NCBI GenBank assembly: GCA_934217675.1
Contig: CAKQCV010000085.1
Coordinates: 1 to 9,844 of the forward strand
Origin: an uncultured Prevotella sp.
GTDB lineage: Bacteria > Bacteroidota > Bacteroidia > Bacteroidales > Bacteroidaceae
Direction: 5' to 3'
DNA: 9,844 bases
The position numbers were made by a program, and so were the translations under genes. Below the pieces are notes generated by a model. The model was not told the DNA's origin, did not search any database, and saw nothing but the letters and a program-made list of their open reading frames with translations. Below are positions 1 to 7,181 of the stretch, in pieces (positions within the stretch are counted from its first letter, which is position 1; every line of letters starts with the position of its first letter).

Positions 1-495
1 TTGCTCAAGGCAAGCAACCAGGAGAAGCAGTCTGAGCAGGTCTATGCTGACATGCAGACTCTCGCCGCAGAATATCTTAATGTGCCCGAACTGAGTGTCA
101 CCATAGCTAATCCTATGCTCTCGAAAAAGCAGAAAGAGGCATTGCTGCTTACTGCTACGGGAAACTCAAAGTGTAATTTGACTCAGCGTTTTATAACTCT
201 TGTGATGAATGAGAGGAGAGAGGGCATTATGCAATTCATTGCTAACTCGTTTATAACTCTGTACAGGGAACAGAATAACTTGATTCAGGCTAAACTTTCA
301 ACTGCCGCACCTTTGTCTGCACCTATGGAGGCTAAACTGCGGAAGTTGGTAGAAAGTAAGACAAACGGTACTGTGGAATTTAAAACGGATGTTAATCCTG
401 ACTTGATTGGCGGATTCGTTCTTGAATATGATACTTACCGCCTTGATGCAAGCATAAAGCGTCAGCTGAGTACTGTTTTGTCGGAGCTTAATTAA
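1..495 (+). CDS. atpH: F1F0 ATP synthase delta subunit (OSCP), 5'-truncated
   Basis: Delta is the stator subunit that links the peripheral b-subunit stalk to the top of the F1 alpha3beta3 head at the inner face of the membrane. The frame is open to the window edge, and 164 codons are present. The first visible codon is TTG, read here as Leu inside the conserved N-terminal 'RYAKALL' region rather than as a start, so about 10-20 residues are probably missing. The helical N-terminal domain is followed by the C-terminal signature around residues 132-156 (NPDLIGGFVLEYD, then LDASIKRQL), which fits the family 'GG' motif. The stop is 16 nt before atpA, so the two genes are co-transcribed. The next two genes are alpha and gamma, the usual order, which strengthens the call. 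There is no sign of disruption. Confidence 0.95.
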   Translation: MLKASNQEKQSEQVYADMQTLAAEYLNVPELSVTIANPMLSKKQKEALLLTATGNSKCNLTQRFITLVMNERREGIMQFIANSFITLYREQNNLIQAKLSTAAPLSAPMEAKLRKLVESKTNGTVEFKTDVNPDLIGGFVLEYDTYRLDASIKRQLSTVLSELN

Positions 496-511
496 AAAAT
501 AAAGCATAATT

Positions 512-2101
512 ATGTCAGATAAAATTAAACCAAGCGAAGTGTCCCAAGTACTTCTCGAACAGTTGCAGGGCATCAATAACAGCGAGAAGTTTGACGAAGT
601 GGGTACCGTTCTTCAGGTGAGCGACGGTGTGGCGCGTATCTATGGATTACGCAATGCCGAGGCTAACGAACTCTTGGAGTTTGAGAATGGTACGATGGCG
701 ATCGTAATGAATCTTGAGGAGGACAACGTTGGTTGTGTGCTCCTTGGTTCTACGGAAGGCATAAAGGAGGGTATGGTCGTTAAGCGTACTAAGCGTATTG
801 CTTCAATTCGTGTGAATGACAATATGCTCGGACGTGTGATTAACCCTCTGGGACAGGCTATTGACGGTAAGGGTGATATAGACCTTACTGATTCTTTTGA
901 AATGCCGCTCGACCGTAAGGCTCCTGGTGTTATCTATCGTCAGCCGGTGAAGGAACCTTTACAGACTGGTCTGAAGGCTGTTGACTCGATGATTCCTATC
1001 GGTCGTGGTCAGCGTGAGCTTATTATCGGTGACCGACAGACTGGTAAAACTGCTATTGCCATTGATACAATCATTAATCAGAAGAGTTTCTATGATGCAG
1101 GAAAACCTGTGTATTGCATTTATGTAGCTATAGGTCAGAAGGCTTCTACTGTTGCTGCTCTTGTGGCAAACTTGAAGGAACACGGAGCTTTGCCTTATAC
1201 TGTAATTGTTTCGGCTACGGCTGCTGATCCTGCAGCTATGCAGTATTATGCTCCTTTTGCAGGAGCTGCTATCGGTGAATACTTCCGTGATCGCGGACAG
1301 TCGGCACTCGTCGTTTATGATGATTTGTCAAAACAGGCTGTCGCTTACCGTGAGGTGTCATTGATTCTTCGCCGTCCTTCTGGACGTGAGGCATATCCTG
1401 GTGATGTGTTCTACCTCCATAGCCGTTTGTTGGAACGTGCTGCACGTATCAATGATCAGCAAGAGATTGCTGAACAGATGAACGATCTTCCTGAGTGCAT
1501 GAAGGGACATGTTAAGGGTGGTGGATCTTTGACTGCTCTTCCTATCATCGAAACACAGGCAGGTGATGTTTCTGCTTATATTCCAACTAATGTGATATCT
1601 ATTACTGATGGTCAGATTTATTTGGAAAGCGACTTGTTCAACCAGGGTTTCCGTCCTGCAATCAATGTGGGTATATCTGTAAGCCGTGTGGGTGGTTCTG
1701 CTCAGATTAAGAGTATGAAGAAAGTTGCCGGTACGCTTAAAATTGACATGGCACAATATCGTGAGCTTGAGGCTTTCTCTAAATTCTCAAGTGATATGGA
1801 TGTTGTAACTGCTATGACTCTTGACCGTGGACGCAAGAACAACCAGTTGTTGATTCAGCCTCAGTACAGTCCTATGTCTGTAGGTGAGCAGGTGGCAATC
1901 TTGTATTGTGGAACTCATGGACTGATGCATGATGTTCCGGTAGAGAAGGTGCGTGAGTGTCAGGATTCTTTCCTTGACAAACTTCGTGCTTCTCATAAGG
2001 ATGATGTTATAGACGTTCTCGCTTCTGGCACAATCAATGATGATGTCTGTCATACTATTGAGAGTGTGATGGCTGATATTGCCGGACAGTATAAAAACTA
2101 A
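512..2101 (+). CDS. atpA: F1F0 ATP synthase alpha subunit
   Basis: This is the non-catalytic nucleotide-binding subunit of the F1 head, alternating with beta in the alpha3beta3 hexamer. It has 529 aa, slightly longer than E. coli AtpA (513). Visible parts: an N-terminal beta-barrel domain (about residues 25-95); the Walker A loop GDRQTGKT at 173-180; the Walker B-like ALVVYDD at 265-271; the alpha/beta family signature [10 protein letters not shown] at 382-391; and the arginine finger R392 directly after it. A run around 313-338 ([20 protein letters not shown] and after) is longer than in E. coli and, from memory, typical of Bacteroidota alpha subunits. The ATG at 512 gives the conserved [10 protein letters not shown] start. 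No Shine-Dalgarno precedes it; the upstream sequence is A/T-rich. It lies 16 nt after atpH and 6 nt before atpG. Confidence 0.99.
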   Translation: MSDKIKPSEVSQVLLEQLQGINNSEKFDEVGTVLQVSDGVARIYGLRNAEANELLEFENGTMAIVMNLEEDNVGCVLLGSTEGIKEGMVVKRTKRIASIRVNDNMLGRVINPLGQAIDGKGDIDLTDSFEMPLDRKAPGVIYRQPVKEPLQTGLKAVDSMIPIGRGQRELIIGDRQTGKTAIAIDTIINQKSFYDAGKPVYCIYVAIGQKASTVAALVANLKEHGALPYTVIVSATAADPAAMQYYAPFAGAAIGEYFRDRGQSALVVYDDLSKQAVAYREVSLILRRPSGREAYPGDVFYLHSRLLERAARINDQQEIAEQMNDLPECMKGHVKGGGSLTALPIIETQAGDVSAYIPTNVISITDGQIYLESDLFNQGFRPAINVGISVSRVGGSAQIKSMKKVAGTLKIDMAQYRELEAFSKFSSDMDVVTAMTLDRGRKNNQLLIQPQYSPMSVGEQVAILYCGTHGLMHDVPVEKVRECQDSFLDKLRASHKDDVIDVLASGTINDDVCHTIESVMADIAGQYKN

Positions 2102-2107
2102 TAGCCT

Positions 2108-3073
2108 ATGCCGTCACTGAAAGAAATTAAAGGCAGAATTGCCTCAGTAAATAGCACACGTAAGATTACCAGTGCTATGAAGATGGTTGCTTCTTCAAAG
2201 CTGCACCATGCACAGCAAATGATTGAGAATATGCTCCCATATGAAAATATGCTCGAGAGAATACTGCAGTCGTTCCTGGCAAGTGAGGCTGATGCTCACA
2301 CCGTCTTCAGTGAGGTTCGTCCTGTCCGGCGTGTGGCTTTTGTTGTATACTCTTCAAACAGTAGCTTGTGTGGCGGATTCAATGCAAATGTGGTGAAGAT
2401 GCTTCATTCTGCTGTTGAAGAATATTCGGGGTTGGATAAAGATAGCTTTATTGTATATCCGATAGGTAGAAAAGTTGCAGAGCAGGTTGCAAAAATGGGA
2501 CTTGCGAGTGCTGGTGATTTTACAGAACTTGCTGACAAGCCAAATGCAAGGCAATGTATAGATATAGCACATGAGCTCGGTGAGAAATTTTTGAAAGGTG
2601 AGATTGATCGCGTAGAGTTGATTTATCATCATTTTAAAAGTGCTGGCTCGCAAATCTTGCAGAGAAAAACTTTCTTGCCTTTAGCTGTAAATGAAGCTAT
2701 AGGGCAGGACAATGACCGTGATTTGACTCATAAGACTGTGACACCTGAGATGCAGGAATATTTGCGGAACAATGCAAAAGAGGAAGAAAGAAAAACTGAA
2801 GAAGCTAAGCCTCTCAATGATAACTTTATCGTTGAACCTAATATGGATACAGTTTTAAAAACCTTGATTCCTAAGTTAGCACACCTCATGCTTTATACTG
2901 CATTGCTTGACAGCAATGCTTCTGAGCATGCTGCAAGAATGGTTGCCATGCAGACTGCTACAGATAATGCTGATGAACTGTTGAGGGAGCTTAATCTCCA
3001 GTACAACAAGAGCCGTCAGCAGGCTATTACTAATGAATTGCTTGATATCGTTGGAGGTTCGGTTAACAACTAA
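2108..3073 (+). CDS. atpG: F1F0 ATP synthase gamma subunit
   Basis: Gamma is the central rotor shaft that turns inside alpha3beta3 and couples proton flow to catalysis. The N-terminal helix (MPSLKEIKGRIASVNSTRKI, then TSAMKMVASSKL) and the C-terminal helix (ASEHAARMVAMQTATDNADE and ITNELLDIVGG at 307-317) are the two conserved coiled-coil strands of the shaft. The SSLCGGFN stretch at 85-92 is also conserved. At 321 aa it is about 30 residues longer than the usual 286-290. The extra part is a charged segment at roughly 203-238, rich in E and K (KEEERKTEEAK), between the Rossmann-like middle domain and the C-terminal helix. It starts 6 nt after the atpA stop and is the last gene of the operon, followed by a strong terminator. 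No Shine-Dalgarno is seen. Confidence 0.98.
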   Translation: MPSLKEIKGRIASVNSTRKITSAMKMVASSKLHHAQQMIENMLPYENMLERILQSFLASEADAHTVFSEVRPVRRVAFVVYSSNSSLCGGFNANVVKMLHSAVEEYSGLDKDSFIVYPIGRKVAEQVAKMGLASAGDFTELADKPNARQCIDIAHELGEKFLKGEIDRVELIYHHFKSAGSQILQRKTFLPLAVNEAIGQDNDRDLTHKTVTPEMQEYLRNNAKEEERKTEEAKPLNDNFIVEPNMDTVLKTLIPKLAHLMLYTALLDSNASEHAARMVAMQTATDNADELLRELNLQYNKSRQQAITNELLDIVGGSVNN

Positions 3074-3087
3074 CTTTTTAATATGGA

Positions 3088-3132
3088 AAAAGGGATGTAA
3101 TGATGTATAGATCACTGCATCCCTTTTCTTTT
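3088..3132 (+). terminator. Intrinsic terminator of the atp operon
   Basis: The arms at 3088-3099 and 3116-3127 form a 12-bp stem (AAAAGGGATGTA with TGCATCCCTTTT, one G-U pair) closed by a 16-nt loop and followed by the T-rich tract CTTTT. The left arm lies 14 nt after the atpG stop, so it is the natural end of the atp transcript. The A-rich 5' arm would also give a T-tract on the other strand, but no minus-strand gene ends here. Confidence 0.9.
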
Positions 3133-3210
3133 GATTATACTTTTTCTTTAGTGATTTTAAGCTTAAGGTTAATTATAATTAAATAATATCGTTTTATTGC
3201 TTGTATAATG

Positions 3211-3241
3211 TCTGCATATGACAATTTTATTGTAACTTTGC
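3211..3241 (+). promoter_or_regulatory. Bacteroidota-type promoter for rplU-rpmA
   Basis: TAACTTTGC at 3233-3241 is an exact match to the Bacteroidota sigma-ABfr -7 consensus TAnnTTTGC. The -33 element (consensus TTTG) is poor: the best candidate is TCTG at 3211-3214, with an 18-nt spacer. Transcription would begin near 3246-3248 and leave a leader of about 78 nt before the rplU ATG at 3325. It lies after the atp terminator, so rplU-rpmA has its own promoter. Confidence 0.7.
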
Positions 3242-3246
3242 ATCTG

Positions 3247-3324
3247 ATTTAGTCCGTATAGGCTCAAATAAGTTGCAGCACGAAGTTGCGCGCCTTGCGG
3301 AGCAAACCCGTTTAAAGTAATAAA
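3247..3324 (+). promoter_or_regulatory. Structured 5' leader of rplU, candidate bL21 autoregulatory element
   Basis: This untranslated stretch is richer in G+C than its AT-rich surroundings between 3271 and 3310, which hints at a selected RNA. Two alternative hairpins can be drawn. The first pairs GCAGC (3275-3279) with GTTGC (3285-3289) around an ACGAA loop. The second pairs TTGC (3286-3289) with GCAA (3302-3305), with an inner CC/GG pair enclosing TTGC. They share 3286-3289, so only one can form at a time. AGTTGC occurs twice (3271-3276, 3284-3289). Leaders regulated by the ribosomal protein are known for rplU in Firmicutes; a similar role here is inference only. Confidence 0.35.
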
Positions 3325-3642
3325 ATGTACGCAATCGTAGAGATTAACGGTCAGCAGTTCAAAGTGGAGGAGGGAAGAAAATTGTTCGTTCACCACATGC
3401 AGAATGCTGAAGAGGGTCAAACTGTAGAGTTTGACAAAGTGCTTCTCGTTGACAACAATGGAGAGGTTAAAATTGGTGCTCCAACAGTAGAAGGAGCTAA
3501 AGTTGTTTGTGAGGTTGTTAACCCACTCGTAAAGGGTGACAAGGTTATCGTATTCAAAATGAAACGTAGAAAAGATGAGCGCAAGCGTATGGGTCATCGT
3601 ACACACTTCACACAAATTACAGTTAAACAAGTAATCGCTTAA
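3325..3642 (+). CDS. rplU: 50S ribosomal protein bL21
   Basis: bL21 binds 23S rRNA (with bL20) in the large ribosomal subunit. At 105 aa it has the usual length. The start [17 protein letters not shown] is the family hallmark, and the basic signature region [16 protein letters not shown] at residues 77-92, followed by THFT, matches the L21 pattern that contacts rRNA. The ATG at 3325 is the only sensible start; no Shine-Dalgarno precedes it. rpmA (bL27) follows 20 nt downstream, the classic pairing in most bacteria. It is driven by the promoter at about 3233 and may be controlled through its structured leader. Confidence 0.99.
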   Translation: MYAIVEINGQQFKVEEGRKLFVHHMQNAEEGQTVEFDKVLLVDNNGEVKIGAPTVEGAKVVCEVVNPLVKGDKVIVFKMKRRKDERKRMGHRTHFTQITVKQVIA

Positions 3643-3645
3643 AAA

Positions 3646-3653
3646 AAGGAGGA
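3646..3653 (+). promoter_or_regulatory. Strong Shine-Dalgarno sequence for rpmA
   Basis: AAGGAGGA lies 9 nt before the rpmA ATG. AAGGAGG is a 7-nt match to the universal anti-Shine-Dalgarno. Every other gene in the window lacks a properly spaced Shine-Dalgarno, as expected for Bacteroidota, which makes this site exceptional. Confidence 0.75.
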
Positions 3654-3662
3654 CTAGTAGAA

Positions 3663-3926
3663 ATGGCACATAAAAAAGGTGTAGGTAGTTCTAAGAACGG
3701 CCGTGAGTCAGCTTCACAAAGATTAGGCGTTAAGATTTGGGGTGGTCAGAAAGTCATCGCTGGTAATATTATCGTTCGTCAGCGTGGTACAAAACACAAT
3801 CCAGGTCAGAATGTAGGTATTGGTAAGGATGATACTCTTTATGCTCTTACAGACGGTATCGTAAACTTCCGTAAGGGTCGTAAGGATAGAAGTATTGTAT
3901 CAGTACTTCCAGAGGCTGAAGCTTAA
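3663..3926 (+). CDS. rpmA: 50S ribosomal protein bL27
   Basis: bL27 is a small basic protein whose flexible N-terminus reaches towards the peptidyl transferase centre and helps place the tRNA ends. It has 87 aa, a normal length. The start [16 protein letters not shown] is canonical, with no N-terminal extension of the type cleaved by a protease in Firmicutes. The family signature [15 protein letters not shown] is at 48-62. It sits 20 nt after rplU in the same transcript and is followed by an intrinsic terminator. Unlike its neighbours it has a strong Shine-Dalgarno, which may set its translation apart from rplU. Confidence 0.99.
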   Translation: MAHKKGVGSSKNGRESASQRLGVKIWGGQKVIAGNIIVRQRGTKHNPGQNVGIGKDDTLYALTDGIVNFRKGRKDRSIVSVLPEAEA

Positions 3927-3957
3927 AAATAAACAAACTTATTCCAAACAAACATAT

Positions 3958-3985
3958 AAGAGTCTCATTTTTGAGACTCTTTTTT
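3958..3985 (+). terminator. Intrinsic terminator of rplU-rpmA
   Basis: A perfect 10-bp stem (AAGAGTCTCA with TGAGACTCTT, 3958-3967 and 3972-3981) has a TTTT loop and runs into T residues to 3985. It begins 31 nt after the rpmA stop, a textbook rho-independent terminator for the rightward transcript. Confidence 0.93.
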
Positions 3986-3994
3986 AGTATAAAT

Positions 3995-4026
3995 TAAAAA
4001 AGACCGCATTTATGGTGCGGTCTTTT
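3995..4026 (-). terminator. Intrinsic terminator of the minus-strand smpB-pncC operon
   Basis: The arms at 3998-4008 and 4016-4026 form an 11-bp GC-rich stem (AAAGACCGCA core paired with TGCGGTCTTT) with a 7-nt loop. Read leftwards it is followed by a T-tract (complement of the A-run ending at 3995) and lies 11 nt after the pncC stop. It is adjacent to, but separate from, the rpmA terminator, giving two terminators for convergent transcripts. Confidence 0.88.
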
Positions 4027-4037
4027 GATAAAGAATT

Positions 4038-4577
4038 TTATTTTCCAAATATTACAGTTGGTTCCCCACTGTCTTTATTTGTATCCTCATTTCTGTCGAG
4101 CAAGTATTGCAAGAACATTTGCAGAGCTTTGCTTGTTGCAGCTGCAAGATTTATATCTCTTCCATAATCTTTTTCTATTTTCATGGTTTCAATATCATCG
4201 GCAGTTCCGCATGCCAACCATATTGTGCCGACAGAAATAGAATCGGTGCCACCACCAGGGCCTGCAAAACCTGTTGCAGAAATGGCATAGTCAACATTAA
4301 GCACTTTTATTGCCCCTTTAACCATTTCGATTGCAACTTCTTCACTGACAGCGTTTTTCTCTTCTATTATTTTGGGATCTATCCCAAGAATTTTTTCTTT
4401 AATTTCGTCGGTGTAGGAGATAATGCTACCTTTGAAATAGTTTGATGCTCCAGGCATTGCAATTATAGATTCTGCGATGCGTCCTCCAGTACAACTCTCC
4501 GCAGTACCTAATGTGCATCCTTTTTCCCAAATTATTTGACTTATCTCTCTACTTAAAATTTTGTCTTCAAATCCCAT
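4038..4577 (-). CDS. pncC: Nicotinamide-nucleotide amidase (CinA C-terminal domain)
   Basis: PncC hydrolyses NMN to nicotinate mononucleotide and ammonia, returning NMN (for example from NAD-dependent DNA ligase) to NAD synthesis in the cytoplasm. The protein has 179 aa and is a stand-alone CinA C-terminal domain without the N-terminal COG1058 domain of full CinA. Visible motifs are TAESCTGG at 25-32, which holds the likely nucleophile S28, NAVSEE at 75-80, and ATGFAGPGGGT at 101-111, the conserved glycine-rich loop. About 15 charged residues trail the domain. The start at 4577 (MGFEDKIL) follows the tsaD stop by 13 nt. An in-frame ATG at 4625 would add 16 non-conserved residues and overlap tsaD by 35 nt, so it was not chosen. 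This is the last gene of the minus-strand operon. Confidence 0.93.
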   Translation of the reverse strand: MGFEDKILSREISQIIWEKGCTLGTAESCTGGRIAESIIAMPGASNYFKGSIISYTDEIKEKILGIDPKIIEEKNAVSEEVAIEMVKGAIKVLNVDYAISATGFAGPGGGTDSISVGTIWLACGTADDIETMKIEKDYGRDINLAAATSKALQMFLQYLLDRNEDTNKDSGEPTVIFGK

Positions 4578-4590
4578 GTTGTATTTTGTA

Positions 4591-5622
4591 TTAATTAAAT
4601 GTAACTTTAGAGAATGCGGGTGCATCGATAGAACAGAAATCTTTGTCTATGTATTTGTAATATCCTGTTATTGCTATCATTGCAGCATTGTCTGTGGTAT
4701 AGCTAAATTTCGGTATGTATATATTCCAGTGGTATTTTTCTGCGTGTTCCCTGAATGCGTTCCGTAATCCGTTATTAGCACTTACACCCCCAGCTACAGC
4801 AACGTGCTTTATTCCGGTTTGCTTAACCGCGAGGCGAAGTTTTTTCATTAGAATATCTACGATGGTATGTTCAAGACTTGCAGCCAAGTCTTCTTTGTGA
4901 TGCTCTATAAAGTCAGGATCGTCTTTTATCCAATCCCTTAAACTGTAGAGGAATGATGTTTTCAATCCACTGAAACTGTAGTCAAGGTTTGGAATATGTG
5001 GCTCGGAGAATTTGTATGCAAGAGGATTGCCCTTGCGTGCAAGTTTATCGATAATTGGTCCGCCCGGATATCCGAGTCCCATTACTTTTGAACATTTGTC
5101 AATGGCTTCTCCTGCTGCATCATCAATTGTCTGTCCTAAAAGTTGCATGTCGTTATATGCATTCACTCTGACGATTTGGGAATTGCCGCCACTTACGAGT
5201 AGACACAAGAATGGAAGTGGTGGTGCAGAGTTATCGTCATCGCTTTCTTTAATGAAATGTGCCATGACATGCCCTTGCAAATGGTTTACGTCAATAAGTG
5301 GAATGCCAAGTGAGCGTGCGAAGCCTTTGGCAAAACTTACTCCAACAAGCAGTGACCCCATCAGACCAGGTCCGCGAGTGAAAGCCACAGCTGATAACAT
5401 TTCCTTTGTTATTCCTGCTCGTTTTATTGCCTGGTCAACAACAGGTACAACGTTTTGCTGGTGTGCACGTGAAGCGAGTTCTGGTACAACGCCACCATAA
5501 GCCATGTGTACATCCTGTGATGCAGTGACATTGCTTAACAGCACTCCGTTTTTCAGTACTGCAGCAGAAGTGTCATCGCAACTGCTTTCTATACCTAATA
5601 TATATATGTCTTTGTTTTCCAT
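4591..5622 (-). CDS. tsaD: tRNA N6-threonylcarbamoyladenosine transferase TsaD
   Basis: TsaD transfers the threonylcarbamoyl group from TC-AMP to A37 of tRNAs reading ANN codons (t6A), working with TsaB and TsaE. It has 343 aa, the usual length, with an ASKHA fold. It opens with ILGIESSCDDTSAA at 8-21. The metal-binding histidines H114 and H118 lie in NHLQGH, followed by LLVSGGNSQI at 141-150, and a third metal ligand, D311, lies in YTTDNAAMIA. The glycoprotease-family signature region (GIPLIDVNHLQGHVMAH) is intact. Its ATG is 10 nt after the map stop. TsaB and TsaE are not in this window. No Shine-Dalgarno is seen. Confidence 0.98.
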   Translation of the reverse strand: MENKDIYILGIESSCDDTSAAVLKNGVLLSNVTASQDVHMAYGGVVPELASRAHQQNVVPVVDQAIKRAGITKEMLSAVAFTRGPGLMGSLLVGVSFAKGFARSLGIPLIDVNHLQGHVMAHFIKESDDDNSAPPLPFLCLLVSGGNSQIVRVNAYNDMQLLGQTIDDAAGEAIDKCSKVMGLGYPGGPIIDKLARKGNPLAYKFSEPHIPNLDYSFSGLKTSFLYSLRDWIKDDPDFIEHHKEDLAASLEHTIVDILMKKLRLAVKQTGIKHVAVAGGVSANNGLRNAFREHAEKYHWNIYIPKFSYTTDNAAMIAITGYYKYIDKDFCSIDAPAFSKVTFN

Positions 5623-5632
5623 TGTTGTTTCA

Positions 5633-6493
5633 TTATTCAGTAAGAATCTCTACACCATGCTCTGTCATCAAGAATGTATGCTCCCATTGTGCACTTGGTT
5701 TTTCGTCTCCTGTTATAACTTCCCATCCGTATTTGTCGTCAGCGTCGATGAAAACCTGCCATGTGCCCATGTTAATCATAGGCTCAATGGTGAATACCAT
5801 TCCTGGTACAATGAGCATTCCTGTTCCCTTATGTCCGTAGTGTAGCACTTCTGGATCTTCATGGAATTTCAGACCAACTCCATGACCGCACAAGTCTCTA
5901 ACTACTCCATAGTGGTATTTTTCAGCATGTTTTTGTATTGCATGACCAATATCTCCAACGAAGCAATAAGGTTTTGCTGTTTCTGCTCCTATTTCAAGGC
6001 ATTCTTTTGCGACACGCACCAATTGTTCCTTCTCAGGAGTGGTCTTTCCGATAATGAACATTCTGGATGCATCAGCAAAATATCCATTGAGTATTGTCGT
6101 AAAATCTACATTAACGATATCTCCCTCTTGTAGAACATCTTCCTCTTTGGGGATACCATGGCATACAACTTCATTGATGCTAGTGCATACACTTTTGGGG
6201 AATCCTTCGTAATTTAGGCATGCTGGTGTTGCTCCATGCTCAACACAGTAGTCGTAGCAGATTTTATCGATTTCAAGAGTGTTCATTCCTGCATGAATCC
6301 GTTTTGCCACTTCATCAAGAACACCAGTGTTTACAACACCACTGCGCCGAATACCTTCAATCTGTTCTGGAGTTTTGATCAGGTCTCTTGTAGGAACGGT
6401 TTTGCCCTTGTTCTCCCAGTACATTACTTTCTTGTCTAAGTCAGTTGGCTCTTGTCCTGGTAGACAATGCCATCTTCTTTTTTTATTAAACAT
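5633..6493 (-). CDS. map: Methionine aminopeptidase, N-terminally extended type I
   Basis: The enzyme removes the initiator Met from nascent proteins after deformylation. It has 286 aa and a pita-bread fold. The likely metal ligands are D130 (NVDFTT), D141 (FADAS), H204 (CGHGVG), E237 (TIEPM) and E271 (QWEHT); the active-site histidines are H112 (VCHGIP) and H211. About 40 residues precede the catalytic domain (RRWHCLPGQEPTDLDKKVMY), so it is longer than the minimal E. coli enzyme (264 aa). This resembles the extended forms with an N-terminal linker; no full zinc finger is present, since only one Cys and one His are visible. Its stop lies 10 nt before tsaD, and its start is 34 nt after the HAD gene. 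Confidence 0.97.
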   Translation of the reverse strand: MFNKKRRWHCLPGQEPTDLDKKVMYWENKGKTVPTRDLIKTPEQIEGIRRSGVVNTGVLDEVAKRIHAGMNTLEIDKICYDYCVEHGATPACLNYEGFPKSVCTSINEVVCHGIPKEEDVLQEGDIVNVDFTTILNGYFADASRMFIIGKTTPEKEQLVRVAKECLEIGAETAKPYCFVGDIGHAIQKHAEKYHYGVVRDLCGHGVGLKFHEDPEVLHYGHKGTGMLIVPGMVFTIEPMINMGTWQVFIDADDKYGWEVITGDEKPSAQWEHTFLMTEHGVEILTE

Positions 6494-6527
6494 TGCAGTT
6501 TATATTTTAAAGTCTTTTTGTTTATTC

Positions 6528-7163
6528 TTAAGAATTATTATTTTCCAGGATATCTTCAATTTCTGTTGTCCAATCTTTCCCGTTTTGTGGGCAAAATGTG
6601 GCAAATCCAAGTTTTTGTGCGATTTCTACATTTTTTTGTCCATCGTCAACAAATAATGTTTCGTTGGCTATAATGTTTTCGTCACATATTATTTTCTTGA
6701 ATATTCTTTCGTCCGGTTTCATCATTTTGAGTTTGTAGCTCATGTATGTAGCATCGAAAAATTCGTTTATGCTACGTCCATCTCCAGAAAAATCTTTGCT
6801 CATTGCCCAGTCCATCATAAACGGATTAGTGTTAGATAGCAGTATTAGTTTATAACCTTTGGAGCGAAGTTTGTCAAGTATATTTATATTCCTTGCAGGT
6901 ACTTCTTTTGTATATCCTCTCCAGGCGTATTTACACTCTTCGAAAGAAAGTTGTTTGCCAACAAGAGTACTGAGTTCTCCGATAAAATTATCGGCAGAGA
7001 TTTTGCCCTCTTCAAGATCTCCAAATATTCCTTTCTGGGTGTAAGGGTCAAGTTTTTGTTCTGCATCTTGCAGTCCTATTTCATTAAATCTTTTAACAGC
7101 GCTTGGCTGGTCGATAGTCATGATAACACCGCCAAGATCAAAAATTATATTTTTTATTTGCAT
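6528..7163 (-). CDS. HAD-superfamily hydrolase, YihX-like phosphatase
   Basis: This is a probable cytoplasmic sugar-phosphate or nucleotide-type phosphatase of the haloacid dehalogenase superfamily (211 aa). All four HAD motifs can be placed: motif I FDLGGV with nucleophile D9; motif II LLSNTN with S110; motif III K149 in KMMKPD; and motif IV FVDDGQKN with D173 and D174. An alpha-helical cap occupies about 16-85. In motif I the usual second Asp (DxD) is Gly (DLG), as in the YihX (alpha-D-glucose-1-phosphatase)-like branch, so this is likely a subfamily trait rather than decay. The substrate cannot be read from the sequence. It lies 18 nt after smpB and 34 nt before map; its link to translation genes is probably only co-transcription. 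Confidence 0.9.
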   Translation of the reverse strand: MQIKNIIFDLGGVIMTIDQPSAVKRFNEIGLQDAEQKLDPYTQKGIFGDLEEGKISADNFIGELSTLVGKQLSFEECKYAWRGYTKEVPARNINILDKLRSKGYKLILLSNTNPFMMDWAMSKDFSGDGRSINEFFDATYMSYKLKMMKPDERIFKKIICDENIIANETLFVDDGQKNVEIAQKLGFATFCPQNGKDWTTEIEDILENNNS

Positions 7164-7181
7164 AATAGTATTTACGAAGTC

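Noticed and set aside
1358..1756. Long minus-strand open frame inside atpA
   Set aside because: It is antisense to a highly conserved gene, shows no recognisable family, and is explained by the codon use of atpA.
3169..3669. Minus-strand frame of 166 codons across rplU
   Set aside because: It covers the rplU promoter, leader and coding region in antisense; the translation is low-complexity with no domain features.
4578..4625. Longer pncC start (ATG at 4625) adding 16 residues
   Set aside because: The extra residues are not conserved and would overlap tsaD; the ATG at 4577 gives the normal domain start 13 nt after the tsaD stop.
5012..5500. Plus-strand frame of 162 codons opposite tsaD
   Set aside because: This is a shadow of tsaD. 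It has no motif, and tsaD is intact with all its metal ligands.
6528..7163. Missing second Asp in HAD motif I as evidence of an inactive enzyme
   Set aside because: The DxG form is normal for the YihX-like branch, and the other catalytic motifs are intact.
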